Shown: piece after piece, positions 1 to 7,208 of the stretch
How the letters are laid out: each line of letters starts with the position of its first letter
Numbering within the stretch: position 1 is the first letter of the stretch
DNA from: Propionicimonas sp020161015
GTDB taxonomy: Bacteria > Actinomycetota > Actinomycetes > Propionibacteriales > Propionibacteriaceae
Assembly (NCBI RefSeq): GCF_964266745.1
Contig: NZ_CAXWGX010000003.1
Coordinates: forward strand, 24,255-88,254
Length of the DNA: 64,000 nt
Reading direction: 5' to 3'
Made by a program: the position numbers and the translations under genes
The notes under the pieces: model-generated
Database searches by the model: none
Told to the model about the DNA's origin: nothing
What the model saw: only the letters and a program-made list of their open reading frames with translations

Positions 1-1
1 A

Positions 2-253
2 CTGCCGGTGGCCGCGGAGTCCGGCACCCTCAAGTACAGGTTCGATGACCGGTCCGAGGCCGCCGGGCGGCACGTCGTCCACGCCAAGACAGGGACGCTG
101 AGCGGGCTCGCCGGGCTCGCCGGCTACGTGACCACCGCGGACGGCGCGCTGCTGGTGTTCGCCGAGCTGGGGAACAAGGCCACCAGCTACTACCGGGTCT
201 ACGACTGGCTCGACCGTGAGGCGGCCGTGATCGCCGGGTGCGGCTGCCGCTGA
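2..253 (+). CDS. dacB: D-alanyl-D-alanine carboxypeptidase/endopeptidase (peptidase S13, PBP4 type), C-terminal fragment
   Basis: The reading frame is open at the left edge, so only the last 83 residues are visible. They contain KTGTL, the third active-site motif of S13 penicillin-binding proteins, followed by the usual SGLAGLAGYV stretch and a short C-terminal helix ending in CGCR. The family trims or cleaves peptidoglycan peptide stems outside the membrane. The SxxK and SxN motifs must lie upstream of the window. The next gene is on the opposite strand, so this is the end of its transcription unit. Confidence 0.85.
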   Translation: MPVAAESGTLKYRFDDRSEAAGRHVVHAKTGTLSGLAGLAGYVTTADGALLVFAELGNKATSYYRVYDWLDREAAVIAGCGCR

Positions 254-293
254 ACCCTGGAGCGCGGCTGGGCCCGCGCGCGGCGTCCGGGGG

Positions 294-590
294 TCAGGCG
301 GTGAGCCGGACGCCGACCGGACGGGCGTCCTCTGCGCTCCACAGCGACGCGCCGGCCGTCCGGTTGGTCCACGTGGGCCGCCAGTCCTCGACGCTGGCCT
401 CGGCATCGTCGGACTCGTACACCACGACGCCCTGGAACTCGGGGTGGAACCTCAGGAGGTGCTCCACGCCCTGGAGGCGGGTGTGGAAGCGGTCGTCGCA
501 GCCGCCGCAGACGTAGCGGGTGTCGGGCTCGACGAGCTGGTCGAGCCAGTTCTCGAGGCGGCTCAGCAGGCGCTCGGTGATCGTGCTCAT
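294..590 (-). CDS. Small protein with a C2H2-like zinc-finger pattern
   Basis: A 98-residue soluble protein. The start at 590 is chosen because GGAGG lies about 8 nt upstream; a longer open frame to 863 has no such signal. Residues 28-49 read C-x2-C-x12-H-x4-H (Cys28, Cys31, His44, His49) with Phe35 in the classical position, which matches the spacing of a C2H2 zinc finger; the usual core Leu is Gly. The remainder is acidic and Trp-rich, with no membrane segment. I do not recognise a named family. It stands alone, with a 1.1-kb gene-free stretch behind it. Zinc binding is inferred from spacing only. Confidence 0.7.
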   Translation of the reverse strand: MSTITERLLSRLENWLDQLVEPDTRYVCGGCDDRFHTRLQGVEHLLRFHPEFQGVVVYESDDAEASVEDWRPTWTNRTAGASLWSAEDARPVGVRLTA

Positions 591-1711
591 CTCTGGTCCT
601 CCAGTCGGGGGTGGTGGAGGTGTAGGCGGCCCCGCCGCGACGGCAGTGTGCAGCGGGGCCGGTGTACCACACCGAAGTGTGGCCGGAGTCGGAGGGGGGA
701 CGGCTCCGGCCGATCTGGCCCGGGTGGGGGGTCCTGCCCGGGGTCCTGCCCGCCGCGCCCGTGGGGGTCCGGGACGTCGTCGCCGGGGGAGTGCGACGAC
801 GCGTGCGACGGAGTACTTCGCCTCTTGAGTTGTGCCGCCTCTGCGGCGCACCACCAGATTCACCCATCCCCGAGCGCCGATCCAGCCCCGACGGCCGCTT
901 GGTCCCGCTGTTGGTTACCCAAATAGCCGCGCCCTTGGTCATCCCGGCCGCGCGCGTCCCCACGCTCCGCCCGCCCTCCCCTCGCCCCCGGTTTGCTCCC
1001 GAACGCAACTCCTGCCGCCGAAAAACCGGCAGCGAGCGTTGCGTTCGGAAGCGAACGCAACGCGTGCGGCTGCTGGTACGGCGGCTGCCCAGCCCTGGGG
1101 CGCGGCTACCAGGGTCGGTCTGTGGCACGCCGCTCGCGGGTGCCCGCCTGGCTTCGCCTCGCCCTCCTCCCCGTTGCACCCGAATGTCACTCTTGCCGCC
1201 GGAATTCCGGTAGCGGGAGTTGCTTTCGGGAGCGAGCGCGGCGGGTGGGGCTGGTGGGATGGGGGCGCGGGGAGCGGCGCGGCCTGCGTCCCTCTCGGTT
1301 GGCGCTCCCGATTGTCACTCTTGCCGCCGGAATTCCGGTAGCGGGAGTTGCTCTCGGGAGCGAGCGCGGCGGGTGGGGCGGGTGGGACGCGGGCGTGTCA
1401 GTGGTGGACGGGCTGGTGGGACGGCGTGGGCGCCGCGGGACGCGTCCCTCCCGGTTTGCCCCCGAATGCCACTCTCGCCGCCGGAATTCCGGTAGCGGGA
1501 GTTGCTTTCGGGAGCGAGCGCGGCGGGTGGGGCTGGTGGGACGGGGGAGCGGCACGGCGTGGGCTGGTGGGACGGGGGAGGGGGAGCGGCGGCGCCCCCG
1601 GGCGGCGGACCGGGCGGCCGGAAGAGGCGGCTCGGCGGCGCGGCTCACGGGAGCGCTGGGTGGGGCCGGTAATACTGGACGGAGCCCGCTCGCCTTCCCC
1701 GCAGGAGTTCC
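591..1711. other. 1.1-kb gene-free region with palindromic repeats
   Basis: No reading frame here has a ribosome site or family resemblance. At 667-682 there is a short perfect hairpin, CCACAC-CGAA-GTGTGG, probably within the promoter or leader of the leftward gene at 590. From 1000 to 1541 there are four related hairpin units, described separately. The last 170 bp are G-rich, with short direct repeats of GGCTGGTGGGACGGGGGAG, and end in a TAATAC -10-like element (1670-1675) that could serve the LCP gene. Confidence 0.6.
994..1541. repeat. Four copies of a ~52-bp hairpin-forming intergenic repeat
   Basis: Units 2-4 have palindromic cores at 1189-1220, 1317-1348 and 1471-1502. Each is centred on CCGGAATTCCGG and flanked by ACTC and GAGT. 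The outer arms CCCGAA and TTCGGG extend the fold to about 52 nt. Each unit is followed by a conserved tail ending GGCGGGTGGGG. Unit 1 (1000-1047) is a diverged relative with perfect 10-bp arms CGAACGCAAC and GTTGCGTTCG; the left arm recurs at 1052-1061. Many non-Watson-Crick positions in units 2-4 would be G-U pairs in RNA. They resemble REP/BIME-type elements. No coding content. Confidence 0.8.
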
Positions 1712-3199
1712 ATGGCCACGACAGCACAGCCCGGCGTGGCACTGCCGTCCCCGCTGCGTCGCAGCCAGGGCGTCGCATTGCGCCGCTCCCTCGTGCTGAT
1801 GGGCATGACGGTCGTGCTGCCGGGCTCCGCCCAGCTGGCGGTCGGCAAGCGCCGCCTCGGCCGTGTCGCGGTCCGCACCTGGCTGGCGATCGTGGTCGCG
1901 GTGCTGGTGCTCGCGCTGCTCCTGCTCACGCCCGCTCGCGCGCTGCTCATCGGCCTCTACGCCAACCCGGTCACGCTCACCGTCCTGAAGTGGGTCGCCC
2001 CCGTGCTCGGTGCCGGCTGGATCCTGCTGCTCCTGGACGCGTGGTGGCTGGCCAACCCACGCCACCTGTCGACGGCCGGACGGTGGGTCTCTGGCATCGT
2101 GGCCCTCGCGCTCGCGATCACCAGCGGCACGATCGCCTGGACGGCGTCCTCCGCGTTCGGCACCCAGGCCAAGCTCTTCGGCAACGTGTTCGGTGGCGGC
2201 GGCACGTCCCAGGTGCAGAACGGACGGATCAACGTCCTGCTGCTCGGCGGGGACGCGGGCGCCGACCGCACCGGCCTCCGCCCGGACTCCATGACGGTCG
2301 CCAGCATCGACGCGGAGACCGGCCGGACGGTGCTGTTCAGCCTCCCGCGCAACATGCAGCACGCGCCGTTCCCGGCGGACTCCCCGCTGCACGCGAAGTA
2401 CCCGAACGGCTACTTCTGCCACGTCAAGAACCTCGCCGACGCGTGCATGCTGAACGGCGTCTACACCCTCGCCGTGCAGAACAAGAAGCTGTTCCCCGGA
2501 GTGAAGTACCCCGGCGTCGAGGCCACCAGGGGCGTGATCGAGGAGACCCTCGGACTGAAGATCAACTACTGGGCGATGATCGACCTGAAGGGCTTCCAGC
2601 AGCTGATCAACGCTGTCGGCGGCATCCGGCTCGACATCGGCAAGCGCGTGCCGATCGGCAGCCTGCACGGCCCGAAGGGCGTCTACGACTGGATCGAGCC
2701 CGGCAAGAACGTCAAGCTCGACGGCTTCCACGCCCTCTGGTTCGCCCGCTCGCGGGAGTACTCCACCGACTACGAGCGGATGATCCGCCAGAAGTGCGTG
2801 ATGAACGCCATGCTGCGCCAGCTCAACCCGACGACGGTGCTCACCAAGTTCCAGGACATCGCCGCGGCCGGCGAGCAGATCGTCGCGACCAACGTTCCGA
2901 CCTCGGAGCTGGGCACGCTGCTCGACCTCGCCGTGAAGGGCAAGAGCCTGCCGATGGCCTCTGTCAGCTTCACCCCGCCACTGGTCGTCCCGATGGACCC
3001 CGACTTCGCCAAGATCCGCACCGTGGTGAAGGACCGGATCGCCGAGTCCGAGGCCGCGGACGCCGCGCCGACCGCGTCCGCGTCCACCTCCGCGCCGGCT
3101 GATGGCACCGCGTCACCGAAGCCGACAGGGACGAAGAGCGGCAAGCCCAGCAAGACCAACACCGACAACCTCGACAGCGTCTGCAAGGTCAGCGGCTGA
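1712..3199 (+). CDS. LytR-CpsA-Psr (LCP) family cell-wall glycopolymer ligase
   Basis: A 495-residue membrane protein, with CAGGAG 5 nt before the ATG. About four hydrophobic segments occupy residues 25-155, after which an extracytoplasmic LCP domain begins near residue 170. It shows the family landmarks NVLLLGGD, RPDSM, SLPRN and, downstream, LNGVYT and RSREYSTDYERM. LCP enzymes transfer undecaprenyl-linked polymers onto peptidoglycan or arabinogalactan. The C-terminus is a Ser/Thr/Pro/Lys-rich tail. Its position beside manC and manB matches the cpsA region of mycobacteria and supports a role in wall polysaccharide attachment. The exact acceptor cannot be told. Confidence 0.93.
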   Translation: MATTAQPGVALPSPLRRSQGVALRRSLVLMGMTVVLPGSAQLAVGKRRLGRVAVRTWLAIVVAVLVLALLLLTPARALLIGLYANPVTLTVLKWVAPVLGAGWILLLLDAWWLANPRHLSTAGRWVSGIVALALAITSGTIAWTASSAFGTQAKLFGNVFGGGGTSQVQNGRINVLLLGGDAGADRTGLRPDSMTVASIDAETGRTVLFSLPRNMQHAPFPADSPLHAKYPNGYFCHVKNLADACMLNGVYTLAVQNKKLFPGVKYPGVEATRGVIEETLGLKINYWAMIDLKGFQQLINAVGGIRLDIGKRVPIGSLHGPKGVYDWIEPGKNVKLDGFHALWFARSREYSTDYERMIRQKCVMNAMLRQLNPTTVLTKFQDIAAAGEQIVATNVPTSELGTLLDLAVKGKSLPMASVSFTPPLVVPMDPDFAKIRTVVKDRIAESEAADAAPTASASTSAPADGTASPKPTGTKSGKPSKTNTDNLDSVCKVSG

Positions 3200-3202
3200 C
3201 CC

Positions 3203-3231
3203 GCCCCGGCCCGCGGCCCGGGAAGCGGGGC
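3203..3231. terminator. Hairpin between convergent genes
   Basis: GCCCCG at 3203-3208 pairs with CGGGGC at 3226-3231, with a further CCCG/CGGG pairing inside. It lies between the stops of the LCP gene and the leftward hydrolase and could end both transcripts. No T-tract. Confidence 0.5.
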
Positions 3232-3235
3232 AGGC

Positions 3236-4090
3236 TCAGAGCTTGCCCGATCCCAGGATCGAGAACACCCAGGTGCCGACCTCGCTGGTGACCTCGCGGC
3301 CGGTCGGGAAGTCGGTCACCCGGGTCATCACGGCCATCCGGTAGTCGCGGCCGTCGCCCTGGACGCCGCCCATCGAGTTCACCGCCCACAGGTTGTCGGT
3401 GGACTGGAACTGGACCCAGCCGTTCTTGAGGTGGGCCGACACGGTCGCGGACCGGGGCTTGCCGATTCCCCAGGCCTGGTCGTCCTGCACCTGGCCCATG
3501 AGGTCCCACACGAACCGGCACTCGTCGTCGGTCAGGGCCGTGGAGCCGCCCGTGGCGAGGGTCCGCGCGAGCAGCACCTGGTCCTGCGGGGTCGTCCAGG
3601 TCCAGCTCCACTGGTCGGACTTCTTCTCGTCCAGGTGGGTGTGGGTCATGCCGAGCTCGTCGGCCAGCGACTGGTAGCCCTGGTAGCCGGCGTAGGTCCA
3701 CAGCGCCGTGGCCGCGTCGTTGTCGGAGTTGCGGATGGCCTTCTGCGCGTGCTCGACGTTCTCGGGGCTCAGCGTGCCGCCGTCGGCGCGCGCCTTGCGC
3801 AGCGCCATGCACACGATCATCGGCTTGGCCATGGACGCGCTCTGGCTGGCGTAGTCGCCGTGGAAGCTGTAGGTGCCGCCGCTGCGGACGTCCTCGACGT
3901 ACACCCCGAACGCCTGGTTGCCGTCGGCGATCGTGGCGAGCACGTCGTCCAGCTGCTCGGGCAGGGATCCGGTCGGGGAGGCGGTCGGGCGGGCAATGGA
4001 CGGCCCGCCGCAGGCGGCGAGCAGGGACGCGGCGCCCGCGCCGGCGGTCGCCAGCCCCACGCGGGTGAGCAGGGTGCGGCGCGAGAGCAT
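3236..4090 (-). CDS. Class-A beta-lactamase-like serine hydrolase, lipoprotein
   Basis: 284 residues from the ATG at 4090, which has GGAGG 4 nt upstream. An alternative ATG at 4129 would overlap the upstream stop as ATGA and add 13 residues. The N-terminus has a twin arginine (LSRRTLL), a hydrophobic stretch and the lipobox LLAAC (Cys27), predicting a Tat- or Sec-exported lipoprotein. Catalytic motifs are SMAK (Ser86, Lys89), SDN (122-124) and KNG (222-224, in place of KTG). The usual omega-loop Glu is not obvious, so it may be a DD-peptidase-like or inactive relative rather than a resistance enzyme. It appears cotranscribed with the TIGR03089-like gene. Confidence 0.85.
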   Translation of the reverse strand: MLSRRTLLTRVGLATAGAGAASLLAACGGPSIARPTASPTGSLPEQLDDVLATIADGNQAFGVYVEDVRSGGTYSFHGDYASQSASMAKPMIVCMALRKARADGGTLSPENVEHAQKAIRNSDNDAATALWTYAGYQGYQSLADELGMTHTHLDEKKSDQWSWTWTTPQDQVLLARTLATGGSTALTDDECRFVWDLMGQVQDDQAWGIGKPRSATVSAHLKNGWVQFQSTDNLWAVNSMGGVQGDGRDYRMAVMTRVTDFPTGREVTSEVGTWVFSILGSGKL

Positions 4091-4125
4091 GCGGCCTCCG
4101 TCGGGTAGGGGAGTGGCGCTGGCCA

Positions 4126-4845
4126 TCATGCCACCGGGCCCGTGGTCCGCTCGGCAGCGACGATCCGTGCCAGCGCTTCCGGCTCCACCGGGCCCTCCAC
4201 CACGACCGCGGAGCCGCCGCCGAGCACCGGCCCGAGGAGCGCGGAGGCCAGCGTCTCCCACGCGGTCGACGGGCGCACCAGCACGCGTCCGGCCCGCGGC
4301 GCGACGAGGCCGGTGTCGCCGTGGCTGCGGGCACTCCCGTCGCCGGACCAGGCGAGGGCGGACGCGGGCACGGCCACGGCGGCGTGCGCGTCGGGCTGGG
4401 CGAGTGCCTCCGTGCTGAAGTCGAGGACGCCGTCTCCGAGCCCGCGCAGACCCAGCCCGAGGGGGTGCAGCGAGCAGGCGAGGGTGGTCAGCCCGGCGTG
4501 TGCGCGGGGGTCCTCGGGGCCGGTGACCACCACCTCGCACGTGGCGTCCGGCGCTCCGGCGACGTACGCCAGCCCCCGCTGCCAGGCCGCCAGCGGCCAC
4601 ACCAGGCTCATCCAGTGGCCGGGGTGGGCTGCGCTCACCGGGCCGGCGACCGCACGCTCCGCACCGAGCTCCTCCAGGAGGTTGGCCGTCTTGTCCACCC
4701 AGTTGGCGACCGTGCGCACGCTCAGCTCGGTGCGCGCGCCGGTCTCGGGGCGGTACCAGGTGAGCAGCGGGTCGGCGCCGCCTCCCCTCGCCCGTCGGGA
4801 GAGCGCGCTGACCACGGGATTCTCACCAACCGGAGTACCTGCCAC
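4126..4845 (-). CDS. TIGR03089 family protein (truncated acyl-CoA synthetase-like)
   Basis: 239 residues from GTG at 4845; a second GTG at 4815 is possible, and neither has a strong ribosome site. PLLTWYRPETGARTELS followed by TVANWVDKTANLLEEL is characteristic of the actinobacterial TIGR03089 family. These proteins resemble the N-terminal part of AMP-forming acyl-CoA synthetases but lack the C-terminal catalytic domain. No complete P-loop-like adenylation motif is visible. It is divergent from manC, with only 33 bp between the starts. The substrate is unknown. Confidence 0.8.
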   Translation of the reverse strand: MAGTPVGENPVVSALSRRARGGGADPLLTWYRPETGARTELSVRTVANWVDKTANLLEELGAERAVAGPVSAAHPGHWMSLVWPLAAWQRGLAYVAGAPDATCEVVVTGPEDPRAHAGLTTLACSLHPLGLGLRGLGDGVLDFSTEALAQPDAHAAVAVPASALAWSGDGSARSHGDTGLVAPRAGRVLVRPSTAWETLASALLGPVLGGGSAVVVEGPVEPEALARIVAAERTTGPVA

Positions 4846-4878
4846 CCGGTCATGGTAGGCGTGCCCTACCCTCGAGGC

Positions 4879-5955
4879 GTGCGATATGTCGTGATCATGG
4901 CCGGTGGGTCCGGGACGCGGTTGTGGCCGCTGTCCCGGCAGGGAACGCCCAAGCAACTGCTGCCGCTGGTCGGCGGGAAGAGCCTGCTGCGGCTCGCGTT
5001 CGAGCGCTCGCTGGCCTCCGTCCCCGCCGAGCGGGTGTGGGTGGTCACCGGGGCTGCGTACGCCGACGTGGTCGCCGCGCAACTGCCGGAACTGCCCGCG
5101 GGCAACATCCTCGGCGAGCCGGTGGGACGCGACTCGCTCAACGCCGTCGCCTGGCCCGCGGCCGTCCTGCACCGGCTCGACCCGGACGCGGTGATCGCGC
5201 AGGTCTCCGCCGACCAGGTGATCGAGCCGGTGGACGTGTTCGCCGGCTGCCTCGGCACCGCCTACGCCGTGGCCGAGGCGGACCCGTCCGTGCTGGTCAC
5301 CCTCGGCGTGGTGCCGACCAGCCCGCACACCGGCTACGGCTACCTGCACCGCGGGGCGGCCCTTCCCGGCTTCGAGGGTGCCCATGCCGTGCTCGACTTC
5401 GCGGAGAAGCCCGCGCGCGAGGTGGCAGAGGGGTACCTCGCCTCCGGCGAGTACTGGTGGAACTCCGGCATGTTCGTGTGGCGTGCGGCCACCCTGCTGG
5501 AGCAGCTGCGACTGCTGCTCCCCGCCACCCACGCGTCGATCACGGAGCTCGCCGAGCACCCCGACCGGCTCGCGCAGATCTTCCCCGGCCTCGCCAGGAC
5601 CTCCGTCGACTACGGCGTGATGGAGCCGGTGTCGGCCGGCCACGGCAGCGCGCACGTCGCAGCGGTCGCGCTGCCGGTCTCCTGGCGTGACGTCGGCGGC
5701 TACCAGAGCCTGGCCGAGATCCTCGGCACCGACGCCGCGGGCAACGCCGTGTCGGGGCTGAGCGTGTCGATCGACGCAGCGGACAACGTCGTGGTCAACG
5801 ACGACGACGGCTCGGTGGTCGCGCTGCTCGGCGTGAGCGGGCTCGTGGTCGTGCGGACGCCGTCCGCGACGCTGGTGGCACGCGCGGAGGACGCCGAGCG
5901 GATCAAGGAACTGGTCGCCGCGGTCACGCTGCAGGCCGGGCCGCAGTTCGCGTGA
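4879..5955 (+). CDS. manC: Mannose-1-phosphate guanylyltransferase
   Basis: 358 residues. It makes GDP-mannose from mannose-1-phosphate and GTP, feeding wall mannolipid or glycan synthesis. The N-terminal nucleotidyltransferase signature is VIMAGGSGTRLWPLSR followed by PKQLL. SADQVI, EKPAREVA and WNSGMFVW follow in family order, and DVGGYQSL near the end is typical. There is no C-terminal phosphomannose isomerase domain. The GTG start is 6 nt after a TACCCT element (4867-4872), suggesting a leaderless transcript. The downstream manB (12507) completes the mannose-6-P to GDP-mannose route. Confidence 0.93.
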   Translation: MRYVVIMAGGSGTRLWPLSRQGTPKQLLPLVGGKSLLRLAFERSLASVPAERVWVVTGAAYADVVAAQLPELPAGNILGEPVGRDSLNAVAWPAAVLHRLDPDAVIAQVSADQVIEPVDVFAGCLGTAYAVAEADPSVLVTLGVVPTSPHTGYGYLHRGAALPGFEGAHAVLDFAEKPAREVAEGYLASGEYWWNSGMFVWRAATLLEQLRLLLPATHASITELAEHPDRLAQIFPGLARTSVDYGVMEPVSAGHGSAHVAAVALPVSWRDVGGYQSLAEILGTDAAGNAVSGLSVSIDAADNVVVNDDDGSVVALLGVSGLVVVRTPSATLVARAEDAERIKELVAAVTLQAGPQFA

Positions 5956-6042
5956 GCGCGACGTCCCGCCGGTAGCGGGCGGCGCCACCGCAGGCGCCCG
6001 GCTGGCTAGGCTGGCCGGTGCACCCCTGGGAGGAACCTGAGC

Positions 6043-6723
6043 ATGATCGAGAACCTGAAGCGGATCCGCGAGCCCCTGGCCTGGATCCTGATCGCGCTCG
6101 TCGCCGCCAACCTGGTCCTCGGGATCGTTCAGCTGGTGCTCCAGGTGCAGCAGGCCGTCCCGCCGTTCGAGGCGTTCCAGGCCATCGGCGGCTCGCTGAT
6201 GAACATCTCGCTGCTGGTCGCCGTGATCGTCGTCGTCTGCACCTGCTTCTTCATCGCCCCCGCGACCCGGCACGCCCGCACGCTCACCCTGGTGGCGGCG
6301 TGGGTGCTCACCATCGGGGTGATTCTGACGCTGGTCAGCTACGCGCTCGGCGCGGCGGCCGCGGACAACGCGCTGGGGCGCGTGCTGGAGATCGTGGGCG
6401 CGCTGCTCGACCTGATCCTGAAGGGCATCGCCGCGGGCTCGCTGTGGGTGCTGCTGAGCGGGGTGAACGCGGGGCGCATCGACACCGCGCCGCTCGCGCT
6501 GCCTGCGCCCGAGGAGGCGGAGGACACGGCCGGCGAGCTCCCCTCGGAGACCGAACCGCGCACCACCTGGCAGCGTGGCGAGGCCGCCGGCGCCGTGTGG
6601 CGGACCGCGGACGAGGCGGCCGCCGGCGCGCCGGGGGCGACCCGGATGCCGTCCGGCCAGGAGGCCCCGATCTTCCGCGACGAGGCCGCGTCGGCGGCCC
6701 GGGACGAGCCCGCGGGGCAGTGA
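6043..6723 (+). CDS. Four-TM membrane protein of unknown function
   Basis: 226 residues, with GGAGG 9 nt before the ATG. Residues 10-145 form about four hydrophobic helices (WILIALVAANLVLGIVQLV, then ISLLVAVIVVVCTCFFIA and two more). The last 80 residues are a polar, acidic, Glu/Ala-rich cytoplasmic tail. I recognise no named family. It sits between manC and the WhiB gene, where the mycobacterial cluster carries F420 genes fbiA/fbiB; this protein is not related to those. The gene is followed by a strong hairpin. Confidence 0.75.
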   Translation: MIENLKRIREPLAWILIALVAANLVLGIVQLVLQVQQAVPPFEAFQAIGGSLMNISLLVAVIVVVCTCFFIAPATRHARTLTLVAAWVLTIGVILTLVSYALGAAAADNALGRVLEIVGALLDLILKGIAAGSLWVLLSGVNAGRIDTAPLALPAPEEAEDTAGELPSETEPRTTWQRGEAAGAVWRTADEAAAGAPGATRMPSGQEAPIFRDEAASAARDEPAGQ

Positions 6724-6733
6724 AGGCCGCCGG

Positions 6734-6753
6734 GGTCCCCCGTTCGGGGGACC
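6734..6753 (+). terminator. Perfect 8-bp stem with GTTC loop
   Basis: GGTCCCCC (6734-6741), loop GTTC, GGGGGACC (6746-6753), ten bases after the membrane-protein stop. There is no U-tract, as is usual for actinobacterial terminators. Confidence 0.65.
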
Positions 6754-6787
6754 GGGCGACCGGGGGCCGAATGGTAGCCCACCGGGG

Positions 6788-6817
6788 TTGACTTATCGCG
6801 AATGACAGGCGTGTAAT
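6788..6817 (+). promoter_or_regulatory. Probable promoter of the WhiB gene
   Basis: TTGACT (6788-6793), an 18-bp spacer and TGTAAT (6812-6817) lie 54 bp before the WhiB start. This is the closest match to a housekeeping sigma promoter in the window, and the local sequence is unusually AT-rich. Confidence 0.6.
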
Positions 6818-6871
6818 TCTCTTCAAGTAGTTCGCGCTTTTTCGGGCGGGCTGGGTCGAGGAGTTGGTCGC

Positions 6872-7132
6872 ATGCAGGAACTGTTCCTGGTCACGGAGCC
6901 GGACGCCGAGGGCGTCCTCGGCTGGCAGGACCGCGCTCTCTGCGCCCAGACGGATCCGGAGGCCTTCTTCCCCGAGAAGGGCGGTTCCACGCGGGAGGCC
7001 AAGAAGGTCTGCCTCTCCTGCGACGTCCGGTCCGAGTGCCTCGAGTACGCCCTGTCCAACGATGAGCGGTTCGGCATCTGGGGCGGGCTCAGCGAGCGCG
7101 AGCGCCGCCGCCTCAAGAAGCGCGCGATCTGA
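6872..7132 (+). CDS. WhiB-family [4Fe-4S] transcriptional regulator
   Basis: 86 residues, complete. Four cluster-ligating cysteines lie at 24, 47, 50 and 56 (C-x22-C-x2-C-x5-C). They are followed by the invariant GIWGG turn (68-72) and a basic C-terminus ERRRLKKRAI for sigma-factor/DNA contact. GAGGAG lies about 9 nt upstream of the ATG. The genomic position beside manC/manB and DUF3499 corresponds to WhiB2/WhmD (Rv3260c) of mycobacteria, which acts in septation; assignment to that subgroup is inference from synteny and length. A well-formed promoter precedes it. Confidence 0.95.
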   Translation: MQELFLVTEPDAEGVLGWQDRALCAQTDPEAFFPEKGGSTREAKKVCLSCDVRSECLEYALSNDERFGIWGGLSERERRRLKKRAI

Positions 7133-7208
7133 CCCGTCCCCGGGGCGTGTCCGTGCCCCGGCGGTAGGCTGTGCCTCCGGTCGAGCCGATCTTCCGGAAA
7201 GGGTGTGC

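Noticed and set aside
1348..3102. 584-residue rightward frame overlapping the LCP gene
   Set aside because: Out-of-frame shadow of the LCP gene; its N-terminus is the hairpin repeat.
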